Position numbers and translations under genes: made by a program
Shown: positions 26,691-35,426 of the stretch, piece by piece
Position numbering within the stretch: the first letter of the stretch is position 1
Layout of the letters: each line of letters starts with the position of its first letter
Notes under the pieces: generated by a model
Seen by the model: only the letters and a program-made list of their open reading frames with translations
What the model was told of the DNA's origin: nothing
Database searches by the model: none
From: Tianweitania sp. UT-5YL-CI-8
Lineage (GTDB): Bacteria > Pseudomonadota > Alphaproteobacteria > Rhizobiales > Rhizobiaceae
Direction of reading: 5' to 3'
NCBI RefSeq assembly: GCF_030010215.1
Contig: NZ_JASCRR010000011.1
Coordinates: 1 to 64,000 of the forward strand
Length of the DNA stretch: 64,000 nucleotides

Positions 26691-26713
26691 ATTTACGGTA
26701 CGATATGTATATT
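26691..26713. promoter_or_regulatory. Candidate TetR operator, copy 2 (before the regulator gene)
   Basis: This is the second match to ATTTAC-N2-TACG-N4-GTATATT, with 17 of 23 positions identical to copy 1 in the same orientation. TAC/GTA half-sites are at 26699-26709. It lies 77 bases before the preferred regulator start (GTG 26790) and overlaps the alternative TTG at 26712. It is probably the autoregulatory site. Confidence 0.5.
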
Positions 26714-26789
26714 GAGACGAAAGGAAGTGGCAGAGGAGATGCGCCGGTTGAAGAAGCTAGCTGAAAAGTTCCCATCCACGGAGGACGCC

Positions 26790-27392
26790 GTGGACGCGCC
26801 CCGGCGACCGCGTGGGAGACCCCGGCATACGGCCACGGACGTCGCGATTAGCAGAGCAATTATCGAGTTGCTCGCCGAAGTAGGCTATCAGCGGCTATCG
26901 TACGATCTCGTCGCACAGCGCACAGGCGCGACGAGGCCAACCGTCTATCTGCGGGGCAGTAACAAGGTGCTGCTTGTGCTCGGCGCGCTCATCGAACACT
27001 ACGGCATTGATCCCACCCCCGATACCGGCTCTCTCGCGACGGATCTCCTGCAGCTGCAAAAATCGCAAATCCGGTTCTGGAACGATCCGGTTATCGCCGG
27101 ACTGTTCCCGGGCCTGCTCGCGGACATAAGCAGTGATCAGGAACTCGCGGATATTTGGTGGCGGACCTTCATTGCGCCGCGGCGCGCTTCCACAGCGCGC
27201 GCTCTCGAAAGGGCAAAACAGCGGGGTGAGTATGATGGTGCGCTGGACAACGACTGGGTCTGCGATCTACTGACCGGACCGTTGATCTGCCGCGCTTTCC
27301 TTGGCGGGTATCGGAAACTGCCTGAATCGATCGGCACGGAAATGGTCGACATCTTCATGAACGCCTACATAAAGCCCCGCCAAGCAGAGTGA
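26790..27392 (+). CDS. TetR-family transcriptional regulator
   Basis: About 200 residues. A basic lead (RRPRGRPRHTATDV) precedes a TetR helix-turn-helix (AIIELLAEVGYQRLSYDLVAQRTGATRPTVYLRG). The recognition helix TRPTVYLRG is slightly unusual, because TYYxHF or VYxRWP is more common. The ligand domain includes the TetR_C-like IWWRTFIAPRRASTARALERAKQRGE. GTG 26790 is preferred because GGAGG lies five bases upstream and gives a standard length. ATG 26739 and TTG 26712 are possible. It is transcribed divergently from the eleven-gene operon and is probably its repressor through the paired 23-bp sites. Confidence 0.85.
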   Translation: MDAPRRPRGRPRHTATDVAISRAIIELLAEVGYQRLSYDLVAQRTGATRPTVYLRGSNKVLLVLGALIEHYGIDPTPDTGSLATDLLQLQKSQIRFWNDPVIAGLFPGLLADISSDQELADIWWRTFIAPRRASTARALERAKQRGEYDGALDNDWVCDLLTGPLICRAFLGGYRKLPESIGTEMVDIFMNAYIKPRQAE

Positions 27393-27605
27393 TGCCATAT
27401 CCGATCGGCATTGCCGGCCTATCCGTTTTCTGAAACTCAATGGGATAGCCCACGAGGCTGTCCACTCGGCCCACGACCCGTCGTAGAGCTCCACGCCACT
27501 AGCCCCGAACACCTCGCTCAGCACGAAACTCCATGATTTTAAGTTTGGACAAGAGTTTTGAGTACCGGGGCCGATGGTACGGCCCGGCAGACGATCAGGC
27601 CGCCC
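27393..27605. other. Spacer holding a short rhodanese-like remnant on the minus strand
   Basis: No intact gene is present. On the minus strand between about 27524 and 27434 one frame reads VFGASGVELYDGSWAEW, which resembles the C-terminal YDGSWxEW motif of thiosulfate/mercaptopyruvate sulfurtransferases. Nothing recognisable flanks it. It looks like a fossil fragment next to two further truncated genes. Confidence 0.4.
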
Positions 27606-27812
27606 TTAGCGGGAGCGACCCTGCGAATAGGCGTCGAGGGCGACGGCGGAGATGGCGATCGCGCCCTTCATGATGAGCTGGAGATTCGAGTTGAGCGCGC
27701 GAGCGCATCGAAGAGGTTGGTGAGGATAGCCAGCCAGGATGAGCATCCCGACGGCTGTCCGCCATACCGCGCCCGCGCCGCCAAAGAGCGACGTGCCGCG
27801 GCGACGACGTGC
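27606..27812 (-). pseudogene. C-terminal remnant of a ribose/xylose-type ABC permease
   Basis: Pieces of the conserved RbsC-family ending are spread over frames on the minus strand: GTSLFGGAGAVWRTAVGMLILA, then ILTNLFDAL, then LNSNLQLIMKGAIAISAVALDAYS with stop TAA at 27608-27606. Small insertions near GGCT and GCGCG break the frame twice. The N-terminal two thirds are missing. At about 27800-27812 it abuts, in opposite orientation, the tail of an RTX protein, which marks a recombination joint. Confidence 0.7.
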
Positions 27813-28168
27813 TGTTCGGCCAGCACGGCAACGACATAATGACCGGCGGTGCCGGAAAAGATATCTTCGTGTTCGCCGCCAAGAGGAGTGCCAACATCGA
27901 TCATGTCATGGACTTCTCTGCCGCAGACGACACCGTTCATCTCGAGAATGCGATTTTGAAGGGCTTACCGGTCGGCGCGCTTGCGGCGTCGGCTTTTGCC
28001 GCCAACGCTGGCGGCCAGGCAACGGACGCCGACGACCGACTGATCTACGACACCGACACCGGCAAGCTGTTTTTCGATGCCGATGGGGACGGCGCCAGAG
28101 TCGCTCTTCACATCGGCACGTTCGACACCAAGCTGGCCCTGTCGCATCTGGATTTTGTAGTGATCTGA
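27800..28168 (+). pseudogene. C-terminal fragment of an RTX-type calcium-binding protein
   Basis: The open frame begins inside a nonapeptide repeat (DDVLFGQHGNDIMTGGAGKDIFVF) without a usable start. It continues with a typical RTX tail (VMDFSAADDTVHLENAI..., DRLIYDTDTGKLFFDADG, then the hydrophobic end). Tails of this kind carry the type I secretion signal. The rest of the protein is absent: the upstream sequence is the permease remnant. An ATG within the frame at 27809 exists only as an internal methionine, so expression is doubtful. Confidence 0.7.
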
Positions 28169-28237
28169 TTCGTGGATGTGCTTGGTTCGAGGCTGACAAA
28201 GGCTCATCGAACCAAGCTACTACACAACGGATTGACG

Positions 28238-28738
28238 CTAATTCCCCACGGCCGCAGCCGGCTGTTTTGCCGCCACGAAGATCGTCGCGTTGTCCTTGGA
28301 GGCGTCGAATTCCATGGCGACGATATCGCGCGGCAGCACACGCTGCGAGTTGATCGCGTGGTAGAAAATCGCGCTGCCCTCGATAGCCTTCTGCAATTCC
28401 ACGATCTGCGGCTCATTCTCGGCGACCTTCGCGCCGATCTGTTGGTTGCGTTGCTTGATTTCCGGCAGGAACACGATATCGACGCTGTCGATCTTGAAGC
28501 GGCGGCGGACGTCATCCGCATTTTCAGCCGTGGAGTCGAGCGCCGCCAGAACGCGGGCGGCATTGGCCTGTACGCTCGCCTCATCCGTCCGTATGTCGCC
28601 ACCGACGATGGCATCCACCGCGCCTTCGGTCTGCAGCCCTTGCGCCTGAAGCGTCATCGCCGGCGCCAGGACCAACGGCACCGCCAGCAGCGAAGCCAGC
28701 ACAAAATTTCGGCCAAAAATGAATGACACTTGCTTCAT
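28238..28738 (-). CDS. Secreted protein of unknown function with N-terminal signal peptide
   Basis: A 166-residue protein. The leader (FVLASLLAVPLVLAPAMTLQAQG) ends in an AQA-type cleavage site, so it is exported. The mature part is rich in Ala, Asp and Val and contains a predicted helical FLPEIKQRNQQIGAKVAENEPQIVELQKAIEG and a closing ATIFVAAKQPA. I recognise no catalytic motif. A GGGAGAG lies upstream of the ATG. Similar small periplasmic proteins are common in rhizobia. It stands alone, between the gene graveyard and a DMT transporter. Confidence 0.75.
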   Translation of the reverse strand: MKQVSFIFGRNFVLASLLAVPLVLAPAMTLQAQGLQTEGAVDAIVGGDIRTDEASVQANAARVLAALDSTAENADDVRRRFKIDSVDIVFLPEIKQRNQQIGAKVAENEPQIVELQKAIEGSAIFYHAINSQRVLPRDIVAMEFDASKDNATIFVAAKQPAAAVGN

Positions 28739-28889
28739 CCAATACTCTCCCTCTCTACGGGGTCCGCGAGCCCACGCCGATTGCGATAAGCTCGCCTGAA
28801 GGCCGTTCACGCGCTTATAAGGAGCGCCGCAGCCCGCATTCTTGCGGGGCAAACGTCCACGGGCCGCCGGAGTTCCGGGATTTTTCGGA

Positions 28890-29735
28890 TCAGGCGAGCC
28901 GCATCGCCACAACGCCGGCCACGATGGTCAGAGCTGCCGCGATGCGCCACCGCGTCAGTTTTTCGCCCAGCGCGACCACCGAGATCAACATCGCAAACAG
29001 GATGGACGTCTCGCGCAGCGCGGCTACCGAGGCGATGGGCGCCTTGGTCATCGCCCACATGGCGATCCAGTAGGCGGCAGCGCTGAGCACTCCGGTGAGC
29101 AGGCCCATCTTCCATTCGCCGGCAACTGCGGCGAGCGTGCCCCGACCCCGCAATATGATGCACAGAACCAGCGACCACAGCCCGTCGCAGATGAACAGCC
29201 ACGCCGCATAGCTGCTCGCCGATTCCGCCAGCCGCGCGCCGCTGCCGTCGGTCAGCGTATAGCCGGCGATGAACACCGAGGTCGCCAGCGCATAGCCGAC
29301 GGCCCCCTTGTTGAGGCGTTCAAGATTCCGGCCGCCGCGAAACGACATGAGCAAGGTGCCGGAGCACAGCAATGTGATGCCAGCCAAGGCCAGTGGCTGC
29401 GGAATTTCCGAGACCAGGAAGACACCGCCGATCGTCGTCAGAAGCGGCGCCGTGCCGCGTGCCAGCGGATAGGTCTGCGCCAGATCGCCGGCCTCATAGG
29501 CTTTGATCAGGCACAGCTTGTAGCCCATGTGGCAGAAGACAGAGATGCCGATCCACAGCCAGACCTCGGCGTCAGGCACATCGACAAAGGGCAGCACCGG
29601 AAGCGCCGCGGCAGCCATGCCGAAGGTCATCAGCGTGACCGAAGCGAAACGGTCGAGCCGCACCTTGATCATCGCGTTCCAGCTGGCATGCATGGCAGCG
29701 GCGGCCAGAACGGCGAGAAAGACCGCAGGCGTCAT
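28890..29735 (-). CDS. EamA/DMT-superfamily transporter
   Basis: About 281 residues with ten hydrophobic helices in two EamA-type halves. Helix 1 is PAVFLAVLAAAAMHASWNAMIK, with the HASWNA signature of a DMT subgroup. The second half has LFICDGLWSLVLCIILRG and MTKAPIASVAALRETSILFAMLISVVALGE. Members move amino acids, amines or metabolites across the inner membrane. I start at the ATG before TPAVFL (29735), since the longer frame adds a basic, unconserved leader. It lies just after the potA-type gene and may export a by-product or analogue of the imported compound. Confidence 0.83.
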   Translation of the reverse strand: MTPAVFLAVLAAAAMHASWNAMIKVRLDRFASVTLMTFGMAAAALPVLPFVDVPDAEVWLWIGISVFCHMGYKLCLIKAYEAGDLAQTYPLARGTAPLLTTIGGVFLVSEIPQPLALAGITLLCSGTLLMSFRGGRNLERLNKGAVGYALATSVFIAGYTLTDGSGARLAESASSYAAWLFICDGLWSLVLCIILRGRGTLAAVAGEWKMGLLTGVLSAAAYWIAMWAMTKAPIASVAALRETSILFAMLISVVALGEKLTRWRIAAALTIVAGVVAMRLA

Positions 29736-29885
29736 GCCGCAGCCGCGTTTGGCGAAACGGAAAGACCGGCGAACACAGCGCTGGACATTGCAAACCACTC
29801 CGGAGTCTCATCCGCAGTAAGCTTCGCTTAGCCGACTTTCAACAGGCAGAACCGCGAGTAGGATGGGGCCAGAGCCGATGCGGGG

Positions 29886-30953
29886 TCAGTCGTCCAGCAC
29901 CATCAGGTCGCGCCGGGCGAAGCTGATTTCCGCCGCTGAGCCAGCGGAGGGTGGCGGAGCCGATGGGTCGTTGAACGTGTCCAGCGATACCGAATTATCG
30001 CCCACCTTGGCGCGAACGCGGATCACCGACCCGAGGAAATGCACCTCGCTGATCGTCGCCGCCACGCTCGTCTCACGCAGATCGTTGCGGCCCAGCGAAA
30101 CCGCTTCCGGCCGCAAGGCCAGAGACACGCTGTCGCCCGCCTTGCGCCCGCCCAGGTCGCTGTCGAGCATGACGGTGTCGTCGCCAATCTTCACCTGGCC
30201 GTTGGCAGCGTTGACCACGGTGCCCTTCAGCACATTCAGCGTGCCGACGAAATTGGCGACGAAACGCGTTGTCGGCTTGTTGTAGATTTCGAACGGCGTG
30301 CCGGTCTGGTCGGCCCTGCCCTCGTTCATCACCACGATCCGGTCAGACATGGACAGCGCTTCTTCCTGGTCGTGGGTCACGAAGATGGTGGTGATGCCAA
30401 GCCGCTTCTGGATCGAGCGGATTTCCTCACGCAGCGAGATGCGCACCTTGGCGTCGAGCGCCGACAGCGGCTCGTCCAGCAGAAGCAGCGCCGGGCTGGG
30501 CGCAAGCGCCCGCGCGAGCGCGATGCGCTGCTGCTGGCCGCCGGAGAGCTGGTAGGGATAGCGCGCGCCGAAATCCGGCAGCTTGATGATGCCGAGCATC
30601 TCCTTCACCCGCGCCTCGATCTCGGCTCGCGGCTTGCCGGCCACCCGCAGGCCGAAGCCGATATTCTGCGCCACGGTCAGGTTGGGGAACAGCGCATAGG
30701 CTTGGAAGACCATCCCCACCTTGCGCTGGTTCGGCTTGAGATAGGTGACGTCCTTGCCGCCGATCTTGATCGTGCCGGATGTCGGTTGCTCGAAGCCTGC
30801 CACCATGCGCAGCATCGTCGTCTTGCCGCATCCGCTCGGCCCGAGAAAGGAAACGAACTCGCCGCGGTCGACGTCGAGGTTGAAATCCTTCACCACGGCC
30901 ACATTGCCGAAGGATTTGCGGACGCTTTGGATGCTGAGGAAAGGATCGGCCAT
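29886..30953 (-). CDS. ABC transporter ATPase, PotA (spermidine/putrescine) type
   Basis: A 355-residue ATPase with Walker A GPSGCGKTTMLRM (near residue 38), signature LSGGQQQRIALARAL, Walker B LLLLDEPLSALDAKVR and the switch HDQEEALSMSDRI. A C-terminal TOBE-type domain (SLALRPEAVSLG...VHFLGSVIRVRAKVG) places it with PotA, FbpC and phosphonate-type importers. It is the last gene of the ABC operon running from 33844, 22 bases after the second permease. Confidence 0.9.
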   Translation of the reverse strand: MADPFLSIQSVRKSFGNVAVVKDFNLDVDRGEFVSFLGPSGCGKTTMLRMVAGFEQPTSGTIKIGGKDVTYLKPNQRKVGMVFQAYALFPNLTVAQNIGFGLRVAGKPRAEIEARVKEMLGIIKLPDFGARYPYQLSGGQQQRIALARALAPSPALLLLDEPLSALDAKVRISLREEIRSIQKRLGITTIFVTHDQEEALSMSDRIVVMNEGRADQTGTPFEIYNKPTTRFVANFVGTLNVLKGTVVNAANGQVKIGDDTVMLDSDLGGRKAGDSVSLALRPEAVSLGRNDLRETSVAATISEVHFLGSVIRVRAKVGDNSVSLDTFNDPSAPPPSAGSAAEISFARRDLMVLDD

Positions 30954-30974
30954 TGTTTTGGGTATCTTTCCCGA

Positions 30975-31775
30975 TCAGTTTGGATTGTTCGCCGACTTCG
31001 GCGCGAAACGCGACAGGACCTGGATCACCGACATGCAGCCCCAGGTAATGGCAAACGAGATGACGGCCAGCGCAGCGGGCTCATAGGCCCGGTTGGCGCC
31101 GATCAGTTGGAGATACGGACCGAAGGCGGGCCGGTTGAGCAGGCTTGCCATGGTAAATTCCCCGATGACGATGGCAAAGGTCAGGAAAGCGCCCGAAAGC
31201 ACGGCGATCAGCACGTTCGGCAGTATGATGCGGCCAATGATCGTAACCCAGCCGGCGCCCAGGATTTGCGCGGCCTCCGTCAGCGTCGCGACATCGATGG
31301 TACGCAGCCCGGTGTCCACGGCGCGGTACATATAAGGCAGCGCCAGCGTTGCGTATCCGATGATGAGCAACACGTCGGTGCCGCGAACGCTCGCCAGAAA
31401 CGGCAGCGGCGAATTCGAACCGTACATGCGGATATAGCCGAAGACGATGACGATAGCCGGGATGATCAACGGCAGAAGCGTGATGAACTCAACGATCGGC
31501 CGCAGCCACGGCATCCGAAGCCGTATCCAGTAGGCGGTCGGCACCACCAGCAGCACGCCGAGCAGGATGGTGAAGATCGCCACAACCACCGAATATCCAA
31601 ACGTCGCCTGGAACCGCGGATCGGCGAAGACAACGCGATAGGCCTCGAAGGAATACTCGCCGCGCTTCATCCGCAGCGAGAATTCGAATGTCGCGATCAG
31701 CGGAATGAAAAAGTAAGAGGCGCCGACGATGAAGGTCGCCCAGGCCCAGAAGCGACTGACCTTCATTTCAGCCAC
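30975..31775 (-). CDS. ABC transporter permease, PotC type
   Basis: A 266-residue permease with about six helices and the EAA loop DVATLTEAAQILGAGWVTIIGRIILPNVL. This matches the PotC/inner-membrane subunit 2 of polyamine-like and iron-like importers. Its start overlaps the end of the first permease by 13 bases, which suggests translational coupling. Confidence 0.88.
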   Translation of the reverse strand: MAEMKVSRFWAWATFIVGASYFFIPLIATFEFSLRMKRGEYSFEAYRVVFADPRFQATFGYSVVVAIFTILLGVLLVVPTAYWIRLRMPWLRPIVEFITLLPLIIPAIVIVFGYIRMYGSNSPLPFLASVRGTDVLLIIGYATLALPYMYRAVDTGLRTIDVATLTEAAQILGAGWVTIIGRIILPNVLIAVLSGAFLTFAIVIGEFTMASLLNRPAFGPYLQLIGANRAYEPAALAVISFAITWGCMSVIQVLSRFAPKSANNPN

Positions 31776-32671
31776 CTTTCGCTGCGTGTTCGGAACCAGA
31801 TGTAGAGCACATTGGCGAGACCGGTGATCATGATCATGCCGAAGGCGAGCGCGTAGCCCAGATGCGGGTTATGCAGCACGTCGCCGCGGATTTGCGCATA
31901 CAACAGGATGGGAACGATATTGAGGGAGGAGCCGGTCAGCGCATAGGCGGTGGCAATCGCCCCGAATGCGTTGGCGAAAAGCAGCACCACGGTGCCGAGA
32001 AAACTCGGCCAGATCACCGGAATGGCAACCATGCGCCAATATTGCGAGGTGGTCGCGCCCAGCGTCGCGGCGGCCTCGCCCCACTCTTTCTTCAAGCCGT
32101 CGATGGCCGGCGTGATGATCACCACCATCAGCGGTATCTGGAAGAACAGATATGTCAGCGTCAGACCCCAGAACGACAGGATGGTGAAGCCGAGCGAATA
32201 GATGTCGATGCCGATGGCGCGCAGCCCCACCGTGACTAGGCCGAGCCGGCCCAGCGTCGCGAGGAAGGCGAAGGCAAGCGGCACACCGGCGAAATTCGAG
32301 GCTACACCCGAAAACGTCATCGTCGCCGGGCGCGCCCATTTCGGCAGGCCTCCGCGCACGATGGCCAGCGCTATGGCAAAGCCTGCAAGCGCGCCGATGA
32401 CGGAGGACGCGAGGCTGATGCGGATGGAAATCCAGTAGGCCGAAACGATGGTGGGCTGCGAAAGCGCGGCAATGTTTTCGAAGGTGAATTCGCCCTGATT
32501 GTTCTGGAATGCGCCGATCACCAGATAGGCCGTCGGCAAAATCAGGAACATCAATGCGAAGATGAAAAACGGCATCACGCCGAGCCACTGCAAAGGCAGC
32601 CGCTTTCGGGCGGCGGGTGGCGGCGTAACGTTAGGCGCGCCCGATGATATGGTGCTGCTGACGTTCGTCAT
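31763..32671 (-). CDS. ABC transporter permease, PotB type
   Basis: A 302-residue permease. A cytoplasmic head (residues 1-30) is followed by LGVMPFFIFALMFLILPTAYLVIGAF and further helices. The EAA loop is GEAAATLGATTSQYWRMVAIPVIWPSFLGTV. It pairs with the PotC-type protein. A strong stem-loop lies between this gene and the binding-protein gene upstream. Confidence 0.88.
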   Translation of the reverse strand: MTNVSSTISSGAPNVTPPPAARKRLPLQWLGVMPFFIFALMFLILPTAYLVIGAFQNNQGEFTFENIAALSQPTIVSAYWISIRISLASSVIGALAGFAIALAIVRGGLPKWARPATMTFSGVASNFAGVPLAFAFLATLGRLGLVTVGLRAIGIDIYSLGFTILSFWGLTLTYLFFQIPLMVVIITPAIDGLKKEWGEAAATLGATTSQYWRMVAIPVIWPSFLGTVVLLFANAFGAIATAYALTGSSLNIVPILLYAQIRGDVLHNPHLGYALAFGMIMITGLANVLYIWFRTRSERWLK

Positions 32672-32696
32672 GCTCTCTCGGCGTGTGGGAGGAAAG

Positions 32697-32727
32697 CGCC
32701 GGGCGTCCTGTCATCGGACGCCCGGCG
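32697..32727 (-). promoter_or_regulatory. 12-bp perfect stem-loop between binding-protein and permease genes
   Basis: CGCCGGGCGTCC and GGACGCCCGGCG form a perfect 12-bp stem around a 7-base loop, in the 69-base gap after the binding-protein stop. There is no T-tract, so it is unlikely to be a full terminator. Stems at this position commonly protect the upstream message or attenuate read-through, giving more binding protein than permease. Confidence 0.6.
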
Positions 32728-32740
32728 ATTGCGACAATCC

Positions 32741-33844
32741 TTACTGGACGTTCGCCCCCACAACGCTGTCCCACTGCTTGGTGATGGCTTCCTTGGCGGC
32801 AGCCTGATCGTCGAGCGTGGGGAACACGGCCTTCTCATAGGCCGCTGCCGGCGGCAGCTTGTCGAGCATTTCCTGCGGGATCTTGCCGTTCTTGGCAAGA
32901 TCGTTGAAGCGGATCGGGTGGCAGTAACCCTTTAGCCAGCCGAGCTGACCTTCGTCGGAATAAAGATACTCCATCCAAAGCTTCGCGGCGTTCGGATGCG
33001 GCGCATAGGCGCTGATCGCCTGCACATAGACACCGGCGACGACGGCCGAGGTCGGCACCACCACTTCAACCGGCGGATTGCCGTTGAGCGTGTCGCGGCC
33101 CGAAAGCGCATTATAATCCCAGTTGATCAGGATCGGGGTCTGGCCCTGGGCGAGCGTGGCCGGCTTGCCGATAACCGGCACGAAGTTGCCCTTGGCGTTG
33201 AGTTCCTTGAAGAACTCCAGACCCTTTTCGGCAGCCGACTTCGCGTCGGTGCCGCCGGTGGCAACACCCGCGGCATAGACGCCCTGGATCGCCTGGTTGG
33301 ACGCGCGCGGATCGCCGGCAAGAGCGATGGCGTTCTTGTACTCGTCCTTCAACAGGTCGGCCCAATCCGCAGGCGGGTTCGGCACCAGATCCTTGTTCAC
33401 CATGAACGACAGCACGCCGTAATAGTCGCCATACCAGTAGCCTTCGGCATCCTTGGCATCGTCGGGGATCGAGTCCCAGGTCGAGACCTTGTAAGGCTGG
33501 ATCAGGCCTTCGGCCTTGGCGGTCGGGCCGTAGGACAGACCGACGTCGATCACGTCAGGTGCCTGCGGGCCTTTGTTGTCCTTATTGGCTTTGATCGCCT
33601 CGACTTCGTCGCTGGAGCCGGCATCCGGGTTCAGTTCGTTGATCGTGATTTCCGGATACTTCGCCTTGAAGCCGGCAATGACCTCGCCATAGCCGCACCA
33701 GTCGTGCGGAAGTGCGATGGTGGTGAGCTGTCCCTCGGCCTTCGCGGCGGCGACCAGTTCGGCCGATTGGGCCGAAGCGATGGCCGTGGTGACCATCATC
33801 GATGCCGCCGAAAGCGAAAGCACCTTCCCTGCAAACTTGAACAT
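32741..33844 (-). CDS. ABC transporter substrate-binding protein, PotD/iron-like type
   Basis: A 367-residue periplasmic binding protein. The signal peptide is VLSLSAASMMVTTAIASAQS, cleaved near AQS-AE. Mature features include LPHDWCGYGEVIAGFKAKYPEITINELNPDAGSSDEVEAIKANK and PDVIDVGLSYGP. These resemble type II binders for polyamines, 2-aminoethylphosphonate or thiamine more than sugars. ATG 33844 has GAGGAG upstream. It opens an operon with two permeases and an ATPase. The adjacent glutamylation and alcohol-oxidation genes hint at an amine or amino-alcohol ligand. Confidence 0.87.
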   Translation of the reverse strand: MFKFAGKVLSLSAASMMVTTAIASAQSAELVAAAKAEGQLTTIALPHDWCGYGEVIAGFKAKYPEITINELNPDAGSSDEVEAIKANKDNKGPQAPDVIDVGLSYGPTAKAEGLIQPYKVSTWDSIPDDAKDAEGYWYGDYYGVLSFMVNKDLVPNPPADWADLLKDEYKNAIALAGDPRASNQAIQGVYAAGVATGGTDAKSAAEKGLEFFKELNAKGNFVPVIGKPATLAQGQTPILINWDYNALSGRDTLNGNPPVEVVVPTSAVVAGVYVQAISAYAPHPNAAKLWMEYLYSDEGQLGWLKGYCHPIRFNDLAKNGKIPQEMLDKLPPAAAYEKAVFPTLDDQAAAKEAITKQWDSVVGANVQ

Positions 33845-34076
33845 TTTGTTCTCCTCATTGACGCGCCGCGGTGCAGCGCTTGCCATGCGTTATCTTTTCC
33901 CTGTGACAGTCCGATGAACGCCATTCGGACTGCGCGCATGTGGTGAAAAGCTAACTCTTTTTAACCGGTTGAAGCAATGTTCCCCTTGTCGTTTTCCGGC
34001 TAAATATCGGTATCCTTAATACTCCTTCCTGTGGTGATATCCCGGCCGCGTGAAGCGACCGGGTGCGGGTGACGTC

Positions 34077-35249
34077 TCAGAGCGTGCCGTCGATCGTGTT
34101 CTGCAGGATTTCCAGCGCGGCAGCCTTGGTGAGTTCGACCGGATTGCCCCCCGCCGTGGGATCAACGATCGCCATGTCGGCGATGAGCGACTTTCGCTCG
34201 TCATCCATATCCAGCCCCTTTATCAGCCCCGGTAAAGTATGCGGCACGTTAAGGTCGTTCCTCAGCTTGAGGATAGCTTTTCCAAAACCGTCAAAGCCGC
34301 CCTCGATTCCGACATAAGCCGAAAGACGGACAATGCGCTCTTCGATGGCCTCGCGGTTGAACGCCAGCACATAGGGCATGAACACGGCGTTGGTCATGCC
34401 GTGATGCGTATCGTAAAGCGCGCCCACGGGGTGCGACAGCGAATGAATCGCGCCCAGCCCCTTCTGGAAGGCAGCCGCGCCCATCGCCGCGGCACTCATC
34501 ATATGCGCCCGCGCGGTCAGATCGTTTCCATTGGCAAAGGCTTTCGGAAGGTTCTCGAAGACGAGCCTGATGCCCTCGACAGCGATGCCGTCGGCCATCG
34601 GATGATAGCCCGGCGCGCAATAGGCCTCCAGGCAGTGCGCAAGCGCGTCCATGCCCGTTCCCGCCGTGATGAACGCCGGCATGCCGACGGTCAGTTCCGG
34701 ATCGGCGATGACGATAGCCGGCAAAAGCTTGGGATGGAAGATGACCTTCTTGGTGTGGGTCACTTCGTTGGTCACGACGGCGGCACGGCCGACCTCGGAC
34801 CCTGTGCCGGCAGTCGTCGGGACAGCGATAATCGGCGCAATGGTGTCCGAATTCGCCCGCGTCCACCAGTCGCCGATATCCTCGAAATCCCAAACCGGCC
34901 GCGTCTGGCCGGCCTGGAAGGCGATCAGCTTGCCGAGATCGAGGCCCGAACCGCCACCAAACGCGATGACGCCGTCATGACCGCCTGACTTGAACACCGC
35001 GATGCCGGCGATGAGATTGGCTTCCACCGGGTTCGGCTTGACGTCGGAGAAGACGCCATAGGCGATGCCGGCATCGTCCAGCAGCTTGAGCGTGTTGGCC
35101 ACCGTCGGCAGCTTCGCGAGGCCGGGATCGGTGACGAAGAGCGGCTTCTTGATGCCAACCGCTTCGAGCACTTCCGGCAGCTCCTTGATGCGCCCCGCGC
35201 CGAAGCGGACGGTGGTGGGGTAGTTCCATTTGGAAACGAGCGTGGTCAT
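34077..35249 (-). CDS. Iron-containing (type III) alcohol dehydrogenase
   Basis: A 390-residue Fe-ADH. The NAD-binding motif is GGGSGLDLGKLIA, followed by VPTTAGTGSEVGRAAV. The metal ligands lie in DALAHCLEAY (Asp, His), GAIHSLSHPVGALYDTHHG (two His) and the intervening helix. The start at ATG 35249 removes an unconserved leader made from the repeat upstream. It lies next to the aldehyde dehydrogenase, separated only by an intergenic inverted repeat. The pair probably takes an alcohol through its aldehyde to the acid, possibly on a gamma-glutamylated intermediate. Confidence 0.9.
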   Translation of the reverse strand: MTTLVSKWNYPTTVRFGAGRIKELPEVLEAVGIKKPLFVTDPGLAKLPTVANTLKLLDDAGIAYGVFSDVKPNPVEANLIAGIAVFKSGGHDGVIAFGGGSGLDLGKLIAFQAGQTRPVWDFEDIGDWWTRANSDTIAPIIAVPTTAGTGSEVGRAAVVTNEVTHTKKVIFHPKLLPAIVIADPELTVGMPAFITAGTGMDALAHCLEAYCAPGYHPMADGIAVEGIRLVFENLPKAFANGNDLTARAHMMSAAAMGAAAFQKGLGAIHSLSHPVGALYDTHHGMTNAVFMPYVLAFNREAIEERIVRLSAYVGIEGGFDGFGKAILKLRNDLNVPHTLPGLIKGLDMDDERKSLIADMAIVDPTAGGNPVELTKAAALEILQNTIDGTL

Positions 35250-35275
35250 GGGAGGAATATCCAAAAAATGCCGAT

Positions 35276-35405
35276 AAGCCCCCTCACCCGGTTTGCTTCG
35301 CAAACCACCCTCTCCCCGCTGGGGAGAGGAGGGCGCCGACGTTGCCGCCATGCTTCTTCTCCCCTCGGGGAGAAGGTGGCCCGAAGGGCCGGATGAGGGG
35401 GCTTG
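35276..35405. repeat. Intergenic inverted repeat (rhizobial mosaic type), copy A
   Basis: The outer arms AAGCCCCCTCA (35276 onward) and TGAGGGGGCTT (ending 35404) are reverse complements. Internal GC hairpins (CTCTCCCC-GCT-GGGGAGAG and CTCCCCTCGGGGAG) fill the centre. The same style of element (CCTTCTCCC...GGGAGAAGG, GGATGAGGGG) recurs at 61548-61754. It separates the alcohol and aldehyde dehydrogenase genes. Confidence 0.7.
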
Positions 35406-35426
35406 GTCCTCATCCTGATGCTTGGG

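Noticed and set aside
27809-28168. Intact secreted RTX protein starting at ATG 27809
   Set aside because: The frame opens inside a calcium-binding repeat and has no ribosome site or upstream portion; it is a truncated tail.
28739-28912. Longer start for the secreted hypothetical protein
   Set aside because: The extra residues precede a clear signal peptide at ATG 28738 and overlap the end of the DMT transporter gene.
30039-31805. 588-residue plus-strand open frame
   Set aside because: It is antisense to the potA- and potC-type genes and is His/Arg/Asp-rich without motifs.
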